From CBDDGJ01 sp965227805 (GTDB lineage: Bacteria; Pseudomonadota; Alphaproteobacteria; RS24), in assembly GCA_965227805.1 (NCBI GenBank), contig CBDDGJ010000003.1:868001-932000 (forward strand): a DNA stretch of 64,000 nucleotides. The letters run 5' to 3'. Position 1 is the stretch's first letter. Each line of letters starts with the position of its first letter. Made by a program: the position numbers and the translations under genes. This document shows positions 15,650 to 24,790 of this stretch, one piece after another. The notes beneath the pieces are model-generated. The model had not been told where the DNA came from, did no database searches, and saw only the letters and a list, made by a program, of their open reading frames with translations.

Positions 15650-17239
15650 CAAACAAGCGCACTTATTAAACAGAATATTGCAGAGGGCAACGATTTTGAG
15701 TTTTATCCAACGACCGATGAAATAATCGCCGAGCTTGCCCAGCATATAGATATGCATGCCAGGATGCTTGATATTGGCTGCGGCAATGGCAAAGTGCTTA
15801 ATGCTTTGGAGGAAGCAAAGAAAATTGAAAAATTTGGTATTGAATTATCGCAAACCCTGCTTGCCGCATTGGATAAGACCATAACTGTATTGGGCACTGA
15901 TTTTCACCAAAACACTTTAATTGATAAAAAGTTTGATGTTATCTTCTGTAATCCGCCTTATTCGGAATATGAAGCATGGACGCGGCGTATCATTCTGGAA
16001 GGCCAGGCGGATGATATTTTTCTGGTTATCCCTAGTCGTTGGCAAAATAGCCAATCCATTAGCGCCGCCCTTAACATGCGGGATGTAAAGATAGATGTAA
16101 TCGGCTCCTATGATTTTCTGAATGCAGACCGGGCAGCGCGGGCAAAGGTTGATCTTGTAAAAGTCAACATTTCTTATGATGCGAAAGACCCGTTTACAAT
16201 CTGGTTTGAGGACACATTTGGCAATGCGCATCTCGATATAGAAACAGATAATAGTTTTTACGCGGATAGACAGAAAAAAGAGCAGATAAATGCCGCGCTT
16301 GTGAAAGCCCCATCAAAAATTGAGGCCTTACTAAATCTTTTTGATACTGATATGCAGCGGCTGCATGCATCCTATAAGACAATAACAGATTTGCCGCCTT
16401 CCATCCTAAAAGACTTCAAGCTGGATAAATCCAATCTCATGGAATCGCTAAAGGAAAAAATCAAAGGGCTTAAGCGGCTTTATTGGGAGCAGGTATTTGA
16501 TAATCTTGATGAGATAACGAATAGATTTACATCGCATTATAGGCACAGATATATGCAGCTTTTATTTAGGTATAATTCGTGTGATTTTACCCGCGATAAT
16601 ATCTATGCCATTGTGCAATGGGCGATTAAGAATGTGAATGACTATTTTGACGACCAGATTATCGAAGTATGGGAACGGATGCTATGTGATGTAAACGCAC
16701 AAGCCTATAAGAGTAACGCAAAAATGTTACAGGAATTTAAGTTTAGGGTGCAAGATAGCTATGTTAGCCGTGAGGAAAAGCAAGAGTTTAAGCGGATAAA
16801 AACAAAGCTCTCCAATCGTATTATCATGCAAGGTGGTTATGGCTTTGTTGATGAATGGCGGGGCTATAGGTTTGGCGATAATGGTAAAAATCTGGTTGAT
16901 GATTTAATCGTGATCGCCCACAACACTGGCTGGCGTTCTGTTTACAAGCAATATGAAAGCCCGGAGCGTGGACAATGGCACAATGTTATGGGGCTTCATG
17001 AGGGACAAGAAAAAATGCTTTTCCAGTTTAAGGCTTACTTAAATGGCAATATGCATATCAAATTCGGCCAGGACTTCGTAAACCATATAAATGTCATTTT
17101 CGGTAAACTAAAAGGCTGGCTACACCGGGCACAGGATGCGGCACAAGAAATGGATATTGACATATACACGGCAAGCGCAGCCTTTAAGGCAAGCGAATTT
17201 AGATTGTCGCAACATAATGTGCCTTTATTAACCGGGTAG
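15647..17239 (+). CDS. DUF4942-type DNA adenine methyltransferase
   Basis: I start at the ATG at 15647, with AAAGGAAAC upstream inside the repeated leader (530 residues); the frame is open further up. The N-terminal SAM-binding fold shows LDIGCGNGKV at 41-50, an acidic GIELS strand near 64, and the catalytic NPPY at 102-105, diagnostic of N6-adenine (or N4-cytosine) amino-methyltransferases. The C-terminal 300 residues match my memory of the DUF4942 region found in plasmid- and phage-borne methyltransferases, with GGYGFVDEWRGYRFGDNGKNLVDDL cut into motif-like blocks. No restriction enzyme is adjacent, so it is probably an orphan that protects or marks the element's DNA. Confidence 0.75.
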   Translation: MQTSALIKQNIAEGNDFEFYPTTDEIIAELAQHIDMHARMLDIGCGNGKVLNALEEAKKIEKFGIELSQTLLAALDKTITVLGTDFHQNTLIDKKFDVIFCNPPYSEYEAWTRRIILEGQADDIFLVIPSRWQNSQSISAALNMRDVKIDVIGSYDFLNADRAARAKVDLVKVNISYDAKDPFTIWFEDTFGNAHLDIETDNSFYADRQKKEQINAALVKAPSKIEALLNLFDTDMQRLHASYKTITDLPPSILKDFKLDKSNLMESLKEKIKGLKRLYWEQVFDNLDEITNRFTSHYRHRYMQLLFRYNSCDFTRDNIYAIVQWAIKNVNDYFDDQIIEVWERMLCDVNAQAYKSNAKMLQEFKFRVQDSYVSREEKQEFKRIKTKLSNRIIMQGGYGFVDEWRGYRFGDNGKNLVDDLIVIAHNTGWRSVYKQYESPERGQWHNVMGLHEGQEKMLFQFKAYLNGNMHIKFGQDFVNHINVIFGKLKGWLHRAQDAAQEMDIDIYTASAAFKASEFRLSQHNVPLLTG

Positions 17240-17263
17240 GTATTGAAGGCTTTAAGCAAAGTG

Positions 17264-17291
17264 AAAGGCGGCTCTCACAAGGGTCGCCTTT
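17264..17291 (+). terminator. Terminator after the methyltransferase gene
   Basis: AAAGGCG (17264-17270) and CGCCTTT (17285-17291) form a seven-base-pair stem ending in a short T run, 24 bases after the stop. It looks like an intrinsic terminator that separates the gene from the second leader copy. The rest of 17240-17431 holds no gene that I can see. Confidence 0.5.
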
Positions 17292-17431
17292 TCGCTGATT
17301 TGTCTGTTTTGCCCAGGTGTAAATCTACCCAAAGCCATCTAAACGCGCATGTCCGGCGCGCTATGGCGGTTGTTTCTAAGGATATTTTGATTTTTGCGCG
17401 TCTATCGGCGCGCAAGGCTGTTTTTATTTTT

Positions 17432-17681
17432 GCGCCTTTGGCGCGGGAGGGGCGTGCCGCCCCGATGCTTGTCAAGGGCAAGGTGCTAAAGCACGCACGC
17501 TTTGCCGACCGGGTTGCTCAGTTAAGCTGCACTATGACCGCAAGCGGTCTAGTTTCGCTAAATTCACTGCCCGCACCACTCGGCAGCGCGCCCCATGACA
17601 ACATCCCCCCTGCTTCATTGAAGAAAAAAATATGTGAGAAGCAATCACGCTTTCACTTTTTCAAGAAAGGAAACTAAAATG
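17432..17681 (+). repeat. 250-bp structured leader, copy 2
   Basis: This is the second copy of the leader at 15401-15649, ending on the parB ATG. Only about seven differences are visible by eye. The palindrome GACCGCAAGCGGTC recurs unchanged at 17536-17549 and the ribosome-binding region is identical. The copy is directly repeated, so it could also be a recombination substrate. Confidence 0.9.
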
Positions 17682-18413
17682 TTACATCAAAAATCAATCC
17701 CGCTTAACAAACTTATCGCAGATAAAAATAATCCGCGCTATGGCAAACCGAGTAGTGAGAAAATTGATAATTTTGTCGCATCAATCCGCGCTGTCGGTCT
17801 TATCCAGCCGCTTACCGTAAAAGCCAATGCGGATGACAGCTATACTGTTATTGCGGGCAATACGCGGCTTGCGGCGTTGCAACATATCGCCAGCAATGAT
17901 GATACGCCCGCTATGGCGGTGAATTGTCAAATCGCTGATAGTGAAAATACGCTCTCTATTGCTTTGGCCGAAAACACCATACGCGAAGATATGCACCCGG
18001 CTGATAAGTTTCTTGCTTTTTCCAATTTACTAAAACAAGGGCAGACAAAACAGCAAATTTGTGATGCTTTCTATCTGCAAATGAATGATTTGGAAAAACT
18101 GCTTAAACTTGGCCAGCTCGATACGAAAGTCTTAAATGCTTTTCGCAAAGATGACATCAGCATTAAAACCGCAATGGTGTTGACCGGTGCATCGTCAAAA
18201 GCCGAGCAGAAACGCCTGCTTGATGAGCATGGTGATCATACGTGGCAAATCAGGAATATCATTCAAGGGGAGGCGATAGACACGGATTCGCGTTTGGGTA
18301 AGTTTATCTATGCTGAATATGTCGCGGCCAATGGCGCTATGGTTATATTCTTTGCCCCAGCAATTGATTGTGGCTTGGGCTTGCTGTGTGGTTTGAAACC
18401 AGTTTGCGTTTAG
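17679..18413 (+). pseudogene. ParB-like partition/nuclease-fold protein, truncated
   Basis: From the ATG at 17679 the first 220 or so residues are a typical ParB/Spo0J N-terminal region. It has the IRAVGLIQPLTV and GNTRLAALQHI boxes near residues 37-70, ALAENTIREDMHPADKFLAF near 107-126, and helical segments in the order expected for the DNA-binding domain. Plasmid proteins of this type usually run several hundred residues further. Here the homology stops at about 18335 (EYVAANGA), and the last 24 residues of the frame are read from the antisense strand of an IS3 transposase fragment. The protein probably lost its C-terminal half through that insertion or a deletion. Confidence 0.75.
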
Positions 18414-18681
18414 GATTTCATTTCTCAATGTACCTTTGAAATGCTCGTTATATCCATTCTCCCATGGCGAGCCTGGGTAGATGTGGATTGCCTCAATTCC
18501 AACGCGTTTAAGTCATTTTTGGAAAGTTTCGGATAGAAATTCGGGGCCGTTATCTGAACGAATGAATTCGGGTTTTCCGTGCTGAATAATCAGCGCATAA
18601 AGCGCCTCGAGCACCTCGGCCGATCCAAGTTTAGTGCCGACATGAATCGCCAATACTTGGCGGGTATAAGCGCCGTAAATT
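18335..18681 (-). mobile_element. IS3-family transposase remnant (orfB)
   Basis: On the minus strand this stretch translates as part of an IS3-type DDE transposase. It reads KIYGAYTRQVLAIHVG, then FIRSDNGPEFLSE with the second catalytic Asp, then PGSPWENGYNEHFKGTLRNE with the final Glu region, and ends at EYNHSA. An in-frame TGA interrupts it between the two motifs, and both ends of the gene and the terminal inverted repeats are missing, so it is dead. It abuts the truncated parB. The rest of the 18414-18812 gap is AT-rich leader sequence for the next gene. Confidence 0.85.
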
Positions 18682-18812
18682 TTGTTATATTACGCCTTGT
18701 GCACGGCTTGCTTTTTTTTGATAAATGTATTATTACAATATAAATGTGGTAAATGTAATTATTTACATAAAATTCATGTATTTTATATTAGATAAGAGGG
18801 TAAGCGGGTAAT

Positions 18813-19856
18813 ATGACACAGATAACGGAAACAAATGCGGTGATTATTGGTGCAGGTCCTGCCGGCCTATTTGCAGTGTTTGAGCTTGGTCTATTAGATA
18901 TGCAGGCGCATCTGATTGATATTTTGGATAAGCCGGGCGGGCAATGCGCGGAGCTTTATCCGGAAAAACCGATTTATGATATTCCCGGCATGCCGGAAGT
19001 CTCTGGACAGGAATTGGTCGATCAGCTTATGGCGCAAATCAAGCCATTTTCCCCGACATTTCATCTTAACCGTATGGTTACAGCGCTTCGTCGTCAGGAT
19101 GATGGGCGCTGGCTGGTAACAACAGATGAAGCCGAGCAATTTCTTGCCCCCATTGTGGTGATTGCAGCAGGCGGTGGCAGCTTTCAACCCAAAAAACCAC
19201 CCATAGCTGATATTGATATTTTCGAGCAAAATGATAGCGCGAATGGGGCGGGCGTGCATTATGCTGTGCGGCGGCGGGATGCATTTCGTGACAAGGATAT
19301 TTTGATTTCCGGCGGTGGTGATTCTGCTTTAGATTGGGTGTTGGGTTTGCATGAGCAGGCGCGCTCTATGACGCTGGTGCATAGGCGGGATGAGTTCCGT
19401 GCTGCCCCCGATAGTGTGAATAAAATGCGTGCGCTGGTGGAGGCTGGAAAAATAAATCTGCATATCGGACAGATCACCGCGCTTACCGGTGAAAATGATA
19501 TATTGCAAAGCGCGCAGCTAAAGCTGAAAAATGGTGATATGGAAACTCTAAACTGCACCAGTTTTCTTCCCTTTTTCGGGCTGACCATGAAATTGGGGCC
19601 GATTGCCGACTGGGGGTTAAATCTGCATGAGAATCTTATCGCGGTCGATACACAGAAATTTGCCACCGACCAGGACGGCATTTACGCGATTGGTGACATC
19701 AATACATATCCGGGAAAATTAAAACTTATCTTGAGCGGCTTTCATGAGGCCGCGCTTATGGCACATGATGCGTTTAAGCGGGTTTACCCCGACCAAAAAT
19801 TGACATTTCAATATACGACATCAAGTTCCAGTCTGCAAAAAAAGCTGGGTGTGTAA
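18813..19856 (+). CDS. Ferredoxin--NADP+ reductase, thioredoxin-reductase-like type
   Basis: The protein has two nucleotide-binding motifs, GAGPAGL near residue 13 for FAD and ISGGGDSALDW near residue 165 for NADP. It also has the family-typical GGQCAELYPEKPIYDIPG block near residue 43. It lacks the CxxC redox pair of thioredoxin reductase, and the C-terminus ends with an aromatic/serine-rich extension (FQYTTSSSSLQKKLGV). These features fit the TrxR-like ferredoxin/flavodoxin-NADP reductases of Gram-positives and alphaproteobacteria (YumC-like), which pass electrons between NADPH and ferredoxin. Length 347 is normal. It is a single gene just right of the mobile element. Confidence 0.88.
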   Translation: MTQITETNAVIIGAGPAGLFAVFELGLLDMQAHLIDILDKPGGQCAELYPEKPIYDIPGMPEVSGQELVDQLMAQIKPFSPTFHLNRMVTALRRQDDGRWLVTTDEAEQFLAPIVVIAAGGGSFQPKKPPIADIDIFEQNDSANGAGVHYAVRRRDAFRDKDILISGGGDSALDWVLGLHEQARSMTLVHRRDEFRAAPDSVNKMRALVEAGKINLHIGQITALTGENDILQSAQLKLKNGDMETLNCTSFLPFFGLTMKLGPIADWGLNLHENLIAVDTQKFATDQDGIYAIGDINTYPGKLKLILSGFHEAALMAHDAFKRVYPDQKLTFQYTTSSSSLQKKLGV

Positions 19857-19904
19857 TTTTATTTTCTTGCTTTTACGGTCTATTCGCGTCATTTTATATG
19901 AATA

Positions 19905-22454
19905 ATGCGCCGCGATTTTAACTCAGACATATCTGATATACGCGTTATTTTGGGCCCGACCAATACGGGAAAAACGCATCTTGCCATTGAGCGTATGCTC
20001 GCCCATGAAAGCGGCATGATCGGCCTGCCCTTGCGCCTTTTGGCGCGCGAGATTTACGACCGCATCTGTTTGGGACATTTCGGGAAAGTCCACCGCGCTA
20101 TGGTGGCATTGATTACGGGCGAGGAAAAAATTATACCGCCCAAGGCGCGTTTTTACATTTGCACCACCGAGGCCATGCCGCTTAGCGTGCCGGTGGCTTT
20201 TCTGGCCGTAGATGAAATACAGCTTGCCGGCGATGCAACACGGGGTCATATCTTCACCGACCGGCTTTTACATGCACGCGGGCAAATAGAAACCATGTTT
20301 ATGGGGGCGGCACCCATGCGCAATATTATCCGTCATTTATTGCCCCATGCACGCATTGAAACCCGTGCGCGCTTTTCATCGCTTAAATGGGCGGGTGGGC
20401 AAAAATTATCCCGTTTGCCACGGCGCAGCGCTGTTACCGCATTTTCGATAGAGCATTTATATGCCCTTGGGGAGGCCATCAAACACATAAAAGGCGGGGC
20501 TGCCATTGTGATGGGCGCCTTAGGCCCCCGCACACGCAATGCACAAGTGGCCATGTATCAGGCGGGCGAGGTCGATTATCTGGTTGCCACCGACGCCATT
20601 GGTATGGGGCTTAATATGGATATTGACCATGTTGCCTTTGCCCAAACGCATAAATTTGACGGAAAGCGGTTGCGCCCACTCACCCCGGCTGAGCTGGCGC
20701 AAATTGCAGGGCGGGCAGGCCGGCATATGAATGCAGGCAGTTTCGGCATAACGGGTGAGGGCGTAGCGTTGGATGAGGAGAGCATTATACGCATTGAAAC
20801 GCATGAATTTGAACCGCTCAAATCCATTATGTGGCGCAATAGAGATTTGGACTTTTCATCTGTTGCGGCATTATTGGCAAGTCTGGATGCCCCCCCGCCC
20901 GATATGATGCTCACCCGCACCTTGCATGCCGATGATATGGATGCGCTAACCATGATGAGCCACACGCCAGAAATTATCGATCGCACGCAAACGCAAGCTG
21001 ACATAAGACTTTTATGGGAGGTCGTGCAAATTCCCGATTTTCGTAAGATTTTACCCGGTGAACATGTCGCTTTGCTCTCCGAGATTTTTGTGCATTTGCA
21101 GCAAAACGCGTATTTGCCACAAGACTGGCTGGCAACCCAAATTGAACAATGTGATCGCCTTGAAGGCGATGTAGATATGTTGGCGACACGCATGGCGCAT
21201 ATTCGAAACTGGACCTATATCACCCATAAAACGCATTGGGTGGAAGATGCACCCGCCTGGCAGCAAAAGGCACGGGCGGTGGAAAATCGCTTATCCGATA
21301 CATTGCACCATAAATTGACACAAAAATTTGTTGATCGCAAAACGGCACTTTTATCTAAATATTTGCGCGATGATGCAGCGATAGAGGCACATGTAAATGA
21401 TGCACAGCATATTTTAATCGGCGATGAATATGCCGGTAAATTATGCGGGCTTCGCTTTTTCCCCGAAGCGCATATGAAAACCAGTGCGCTTGCAGGTGTG
21501 CGCGAAAAGCTCGAGCATGCCGCCCGGCGCGCGCTCCACCAGCAAGCACAAAGCCTTATCAATGCCGCAGATGATGCGTTTTCACTCGGTGATGAGGGCG
21601 CGATCATCTGGCAAGATAATAAGGTAGCTTATATAGAGATAGAGCCCGAAAATGCTCTGGCTTATCTAAGCCCCACCGCCTACCTTGCGGCGCATAGCCT
21701 GGCTGATGATGCCTTATGCAAAGCAGTAGAACAGCGGCTAAATCAGTGGGTGCGTGATTTATGCCGCAAAAAACTTGTGCCGCTTTTTATGCTACAACAA
21801 GCCGTATTGCCCGAAGGTTTGGCGCGGGGGCTGGTTTTTCGCTTATTGGAACAAGGGGGGAATATTGCCCGCAAAGACGTCACCACTATGGTGCGTGCGC
21901 TCGACCAGCCAACCCGTGCGGGGTTACGAAAATTAGGGGTTCGCTTTGGAGCCTATACTATATTTATGCCCGCTTTGCTCCGGCCAGATGCGGCGCATTT
22001 TCTTGCATTGGCCAAGTCACTTATGTTGGGGCGCGATGCTGTGCACGACAAACAAAAATTACCTGTGGCGGGGCGCACATCTGCGCCGCGCGAAAATCTG
22101 CCCACCGCCCTTTATCGGGCATATGGGTTTTCACCACTGGGCAAACGGGTTATTCGGTTTGATATTTTAGAGCGGCTTGACGGGCTGATCCGCAAGGCAC
22201 AAACGGAAACAGGCTTTTTGGTAACGGAAGATATGCTGGCTATTTTGGGGGTAAGCCATGCGGTTATGGCTGAGAGTTTGGCCGCGCTGGGCTATGCGCC
22301 CTCTCCTGCCAAACCGGCTGAGGCGACGCCGTCTCCCCCGCTTTGGAAGAAAGCAAAAGCCAAACGGCACAAGCCGAAACAAAATAAACATAACAGGCAA
22401 AATGCCGACTCGCCCTTTTCGGTTTTGTCACATATATCCACATCGAATAAATAA
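19905..22454 (+). CDS. Suv3-like DExH RNA/DNA helicase
   Basis: The N-terminal ATPase core shows GPTNTGKTHLA (Walker A) near residue 17, VDEIQLAGD (DEIQ-type motif II) near residue 105, and a second RecA lobe with ATDAIGMGLNMDIDHVAFA and QIAGRAGR. This is the arrangement of the mitochondrial Suv3 helicase and its alphaproteobacterial relatives, which unwind RNA and DNA and are linked to RNA turnover. The long C-terminal region is helical and ends in a basic, Lys-rich tail (KKAKAKRHKPKQNK), likely for nucleic-acid binding. At 849 residues it is shorter than many alphaproteobacterial relatives as I recall them. Its stop overlaps the start of the S4-domain gene by one base, so they are coupled. 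Confidence 0.88.
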   Translation: MRRDFNSDISDIRVILGPTNTGKTHLAIERMLAHESGMIGLPLRLLAREIYDRICLGHFGKVHRAMVALITGEEKIIPPKARFYICTTEAMPLSVPVAFLAVDEIQLAGDATRGHIFTDRLLHARGQIETMFMGAAPMRNIIRHLLPHARIETRARFSSLKWAGGQKLSRLPRRSAVTAFSIEHLYALGEAIKHIKGGAAIVMGALGPRTRNAQVAMYQAGEVDYLVATDAIGMGLNMDIDHVAFAQTHKFDGKRLRPLTPAELAQIAGRAGRHMNAGSFGITGEGVALDEESIIRIETHEFEPLKSIMWRNRDLDFSSVAALLASLDAPPPDMMLTRTLHADDMDALTMMSHTPEIIDRTQTQADIRLLWEVVQIPDFRKILPGEHVALLSEIFVHLQQNAYLPQDWLATQIEQCDRLEGDVDMLATRMAHIRNWTYITHKTHWVEDAPAWQQKARAVENRLSDTLHHKLTQKFVDRKTALLSKYLRDDAAIEAHVNDAQHILIGDEYAGKLCGLRFFPEAHMKTSALAGVREKLEHAARRALHQQAQSLINAADDAFSLGDEGAIIWQDNKVAYIEIEPENALAYLSPTAYLAAHSLADDALCKAVEQRLNQWVRDLCRKKLVPLFMLQQAVLPEGLARGLVFRLLEQGGNIARKDVTTMVRALDQPTRAGLRKLGVRFGAYTIFMPALLRPDAAHFLALAKSLMLGRDAVHDKQKLPVAGRTSAPRENLPTALYRAYGFSPLGKRVIRFDILERLDGLIRKAQTETGFLVTEDMLAILGVSHAVMAESLAALGYAPSPAKPAEATPSPPLWKKAKAKRHKPKQNKHNRQNADSPFSVLSHISTSNK

Positions 22455-22819
22455 TGCCCCCACCCCCGATTCAAAATTCAATGCGTATTGATAAATGGCT
22501 ATGGCATGCGCGTTTTGTTCGCACGCGCGCGGCTGCAACACGGTTTATCCAAAGTGGAAAAATGCGCGTAAATGGCATCAGGAAAAATAAACCAAGCCAT
22601 CAGATAAGGGCAGGCGATGTGCTCACCTTCGCCCTTTCTGCCCGCGTACGGGTGATAAAAATCATATCGCTAAGCACAAAGCGCGAAAGCGCCCCGCTTG
22701 CCCAACAGCTTTATAAAGATTTATCCCCGCCCCATATACCCGCACATACCCCTAAAGGGGGCAGGCCAACCAAAAAAGCAAGGCGTAATATGGATAAATA
22801 TAAACCAAAATTATATTAA
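22454..22819 (+). CDS. S4-domain RNA-binding protein, Hsp15 (HslR)-like
   Basis: The stop of the helicase gene and this start share a base (TAATG). A second start, MRIDKWLWHARF at 22481, is where family homology begins and may be the true one. The S4 RNA-binding motif runs RIDKWLWHARFVRTRAAATRFIQSGKMRVNG, here broken as RIDKWLWHARF and RFIQSGKMRVNG, followed by a basic C-terminus. Hsp15-type proteins bind 50S subunits carrying stalled nascent chains. Pairing with a Suv3-like helicase is common in alphaproteobacteria and suggests a shared RNA or ribosome task. Length 121 or 112 residues is normal. Confidence 0.88.
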   Translation: MPPPPIQNSMRIDKWLWHARFVRTRAAATRFIQSGKMRVNGIRKNKPSHQIRAGDVLTFALSARVRVIKIISLSTKRESAPLAQQLYKDLSPPHIPAHTPKGGRPTKKARRNMDKYKPKLY

Positions 22820-22895
22820 CGCCTGTGCATATTTTTGTTTACGCATCTGTCTAAAAGGAGTATCAGCCGATTTAGATATAAACAGGGTGCTTATA

Positions 22896-24779
22896 ATGAC
22901 GAAAGCAGCGGATATTTATGGTGTAAAGCGCTGGGGCGCGGATTTGATAACCATTTTGCCCAATGGGCATATTGGCCTGTTACACCCTATGCGTGCGGGT
23001 GATGCACCGAGCGACCTCATGTCGATTATAGATAATCTGACCGAACGCGGCATCACCGCCCCTATTTTACTGCGCGTGACGGATTTTCTTGATCACCGCA
23101 TTGATCAAATCAATCAGGCCTTTACCCATGCGTTTGCCGAAACCGACTATAAAGGGGCGTATCAGGGTGTGTTTCCGGTTAAGGTTAATCAGCAAGCGCC
23201 TGTGGTTGAACGTATTGTTGAACATGGGCGCCCCTATGATTTTGGGCTTGAGGTGGGGTCTAAAGCTGAATTGCTGATTGCGCTTTCACACGACCTACCG
23301 CCTAAGGCCGCCATTATTTGCAATGGCGTTAAAGATGAAGAGTTTATCGACCTTGCGCTTATGGCGCAATGTTTGGGGTTTAATATATTTCTGGTGCTGG
23401 AATCGCCGCGTGAGCTTGACCTTGTTTTAGAGGTTGCCAAAAACTTAAAAATCCGTCCGCAAATTGGTGTGCGGATTAAACTAACCCATCGCGTAAGCGG
23501 GAATTGGGCGGCCTCAAGTGGCGACCAGTCTTCTTTCGGCATGACCATTGCCCAGCTTATGGATGTGGTTGAAACCTTAAAGGCACGTGATTTTTTGGAT
23601 TGTCTGCTTTTACAACACGCACATTTGGGCAGTCAGATTCCCGATATTTTGGAAATCCGTATGGCGGTGCAGGAGGCGTGCCGTTTTTTTGTTGAGCTAA
23701 GCCGTGAAGGGGCACCGCTTCGCTTTCTTGATTTAGGGGGCGGGCTTGGCATAGATTATACGGGCGAGCATAAATCAACTGAAAATTCGGTGAATTATAC
23801 CTTGCCCGAATATTGCGCCAATATTACCGAAACGGTAAAATTCGCCATGGATGAAGCAGGACTTCCGCACCCGATTATCATTACAGAAAGCGGACGCTCT
23901 TGTGTGGCGCAAAGCTCTATGCTGATTTTCAACGTGCTTGAAACGACACGCTATGACAGTGAAATTGCTGAAAAACCGGCCAAAGACGACCATGTTTTGA
24001 TTGCCAATATGCTGGATATTGAAACTTATCTTACGCCCGAACGCGCACAAGAATGTTGGAATGACTTAATCTATTATCGCAATGAGATTCGTGCGTCTTT
24101 CCGGCGCGGGCAAATGAGTTTAGCCGAAACCGCCAAGGCAGAGCGTATTTATCTCTACATGATCCACCGCATCAAAGCGCTTGCTTCCACCGCCAATATT
24201 ATAAATGAGGATGTGCATAAATCGCTCACCCATATGGCCGACATATATCATTGCAATTTTTCTTTATTCCAAAGCCTACCAGATATATGGGCGATCGGAC
24301 AAATCCACCCCATAGCCCCCTTGCACCGTTTGCATGAACCGCCCACCCGCCGCGCAATTTTAAGCGATATTACCTGTGATAGTGATGGACGGATTGACCG
24401 TTTTGTTTTGCAAGATGGCTTAAGCGATACTTTGCCCGTGCATCATGTGACGGATGATGAAGACTATTATCTTGGTGTGTTTTTTGTAGGCGCTTATCAG
24501 GAAACGCTGGGCGATTTGCATAATCTGTTTGGCGATACCCATGCCGTAACCATTGAGCTACGCCCCGATGGCGGCTTTGAATTAAAACATGAGCAAGAAG
24601 GCGATAGCATTACGGAAGTGTTAAGCTATGTGGAATATGACCCACGGCGTATGCTGGATAATGTAAAGGGCATTATCGAGCGCGCTGTAACGGCGGGGCG
24701 GGTAAGCCCGCGCGATAGAAAAGACATGATAAAACGCTTTAAGGATAGTTTTTCCGGCTATACTTATTTTGAGCATTAG
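22896..24779 (+). CDS. speA: Biosynthetic arginine decarboxylase
   Basis: SpeA decarboxylates arginine to agmatine using PLP. The frame is open from 22698, overlapping the previous gene, but family homology begins at MTKAADIYGVKRWGAD, so I use the ATG at 22896 (627 residues, close to the usual 630-660). VFPVKVNQQ near residue 95 holds the PLP lysine of fold-type III decarboxylases, GLEVGSKAEL and HAHLGSQ follow, and DLGGGLGIDY contacts the phosphate. It opens a four-gene operon for polyamine synthesis; the next start lies 11 bases after its stop. No ornithine decarboxylase is needed for the route that these genes complete. Confidence 0.95.
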   Translation: MTKAADIYGVKRWGADLITILPNGHIGLLHPMRAGDAPSDLMSIIDNLTERGITAPILLRVTDFLDHRIDQINQAFTHAFAETDYKGAYQGVFPVKVNQQAPVVERIVEHGRPYDFGLEVGSKAELLIALSHDLPPKAAIICNGVKDEEFIDLALMAQCLGFNIFLVLESPRELDLVLEVAKNLKIRPQIGVRIKLTHRVSGNWAASSGDQSSFGMTIAQLMDVVETLKARDFLDCLLLQHAHLGSQIPDILEIRMAVQEACRFFVELSREGAPLRFLDLGGGLGIDYTGEHKSTENSVNYTLPEYCANITETVKFAMDEAGLPHPIIITESGRSCVAQSSMLIFNVLETTRYDSEIAEKPAKDDHVLIANMLDIETYLTPERAQECWNDLIYYRNEIRASFRRGQMSLAETAKAERIYLYMIHRIKALASTANIINEDVHKSLTHMADIYHCNFSLFQSLPDIWAIGQIHPIAPLHRLHEPPTRRAILSDITCDSDGRIDRFVLQDGLSDTLPVHHVTDDEDYYLGVFFVGAYQETLGDLHNLFGDTHAVTIELRPDGGFELKHEQEGDSITEVLSYVEYDPRRMLDNVKGIIERAVTAGRVSPRDRKDMIKRFKDSFSGYTYFEH

Positions 24780-24790
24780 GGAGCGGATAA

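Larger units (their letters stand above)
9603..18690. mobile_element. Degenerate plasmid-like integrated element next to tRNA-Ser
   Basis: The stretch from the tRNA-Ser 3' end to the IS3 remnant carries only accessory genes. They are a Rep-like protein, ParA with a small basic partner, a large serine recombinase, a DUF4942 DNA methyltransferase and a plasmid-type ParB cut short by an IS fragment. It also carries a 250-bp sequence present twice. No conjugation or phage structural genes are present, so it looks like the residue of an integrated plasmid or integrative element. The right boundary is a guess from where housekeeping genes resume (18813). Terminal direct repeats were not found by eye. 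Confidence 0.6.

Noticed and set aside
9876..18690. Prophage
   Set aside because: There are no capsid, portal, terminase, tail or lysis genes; the block fits a plasmid-like element better.
9603..18812. att direct repeat of the tRNA-Ser 3' end
   Set aside because: I searched by eye for a second copy of the T-arm and acceptor 3' sequence at the right side and found none, so integration into the tRNA is not claimed.
18813..19856. Thioredoxin reductase
   Set aside because: The fold is right but the CxxC redox pair is missing, and GQCAELYPEKPIYDIPG is typical of ferredoxin-NADP reductases of this type.
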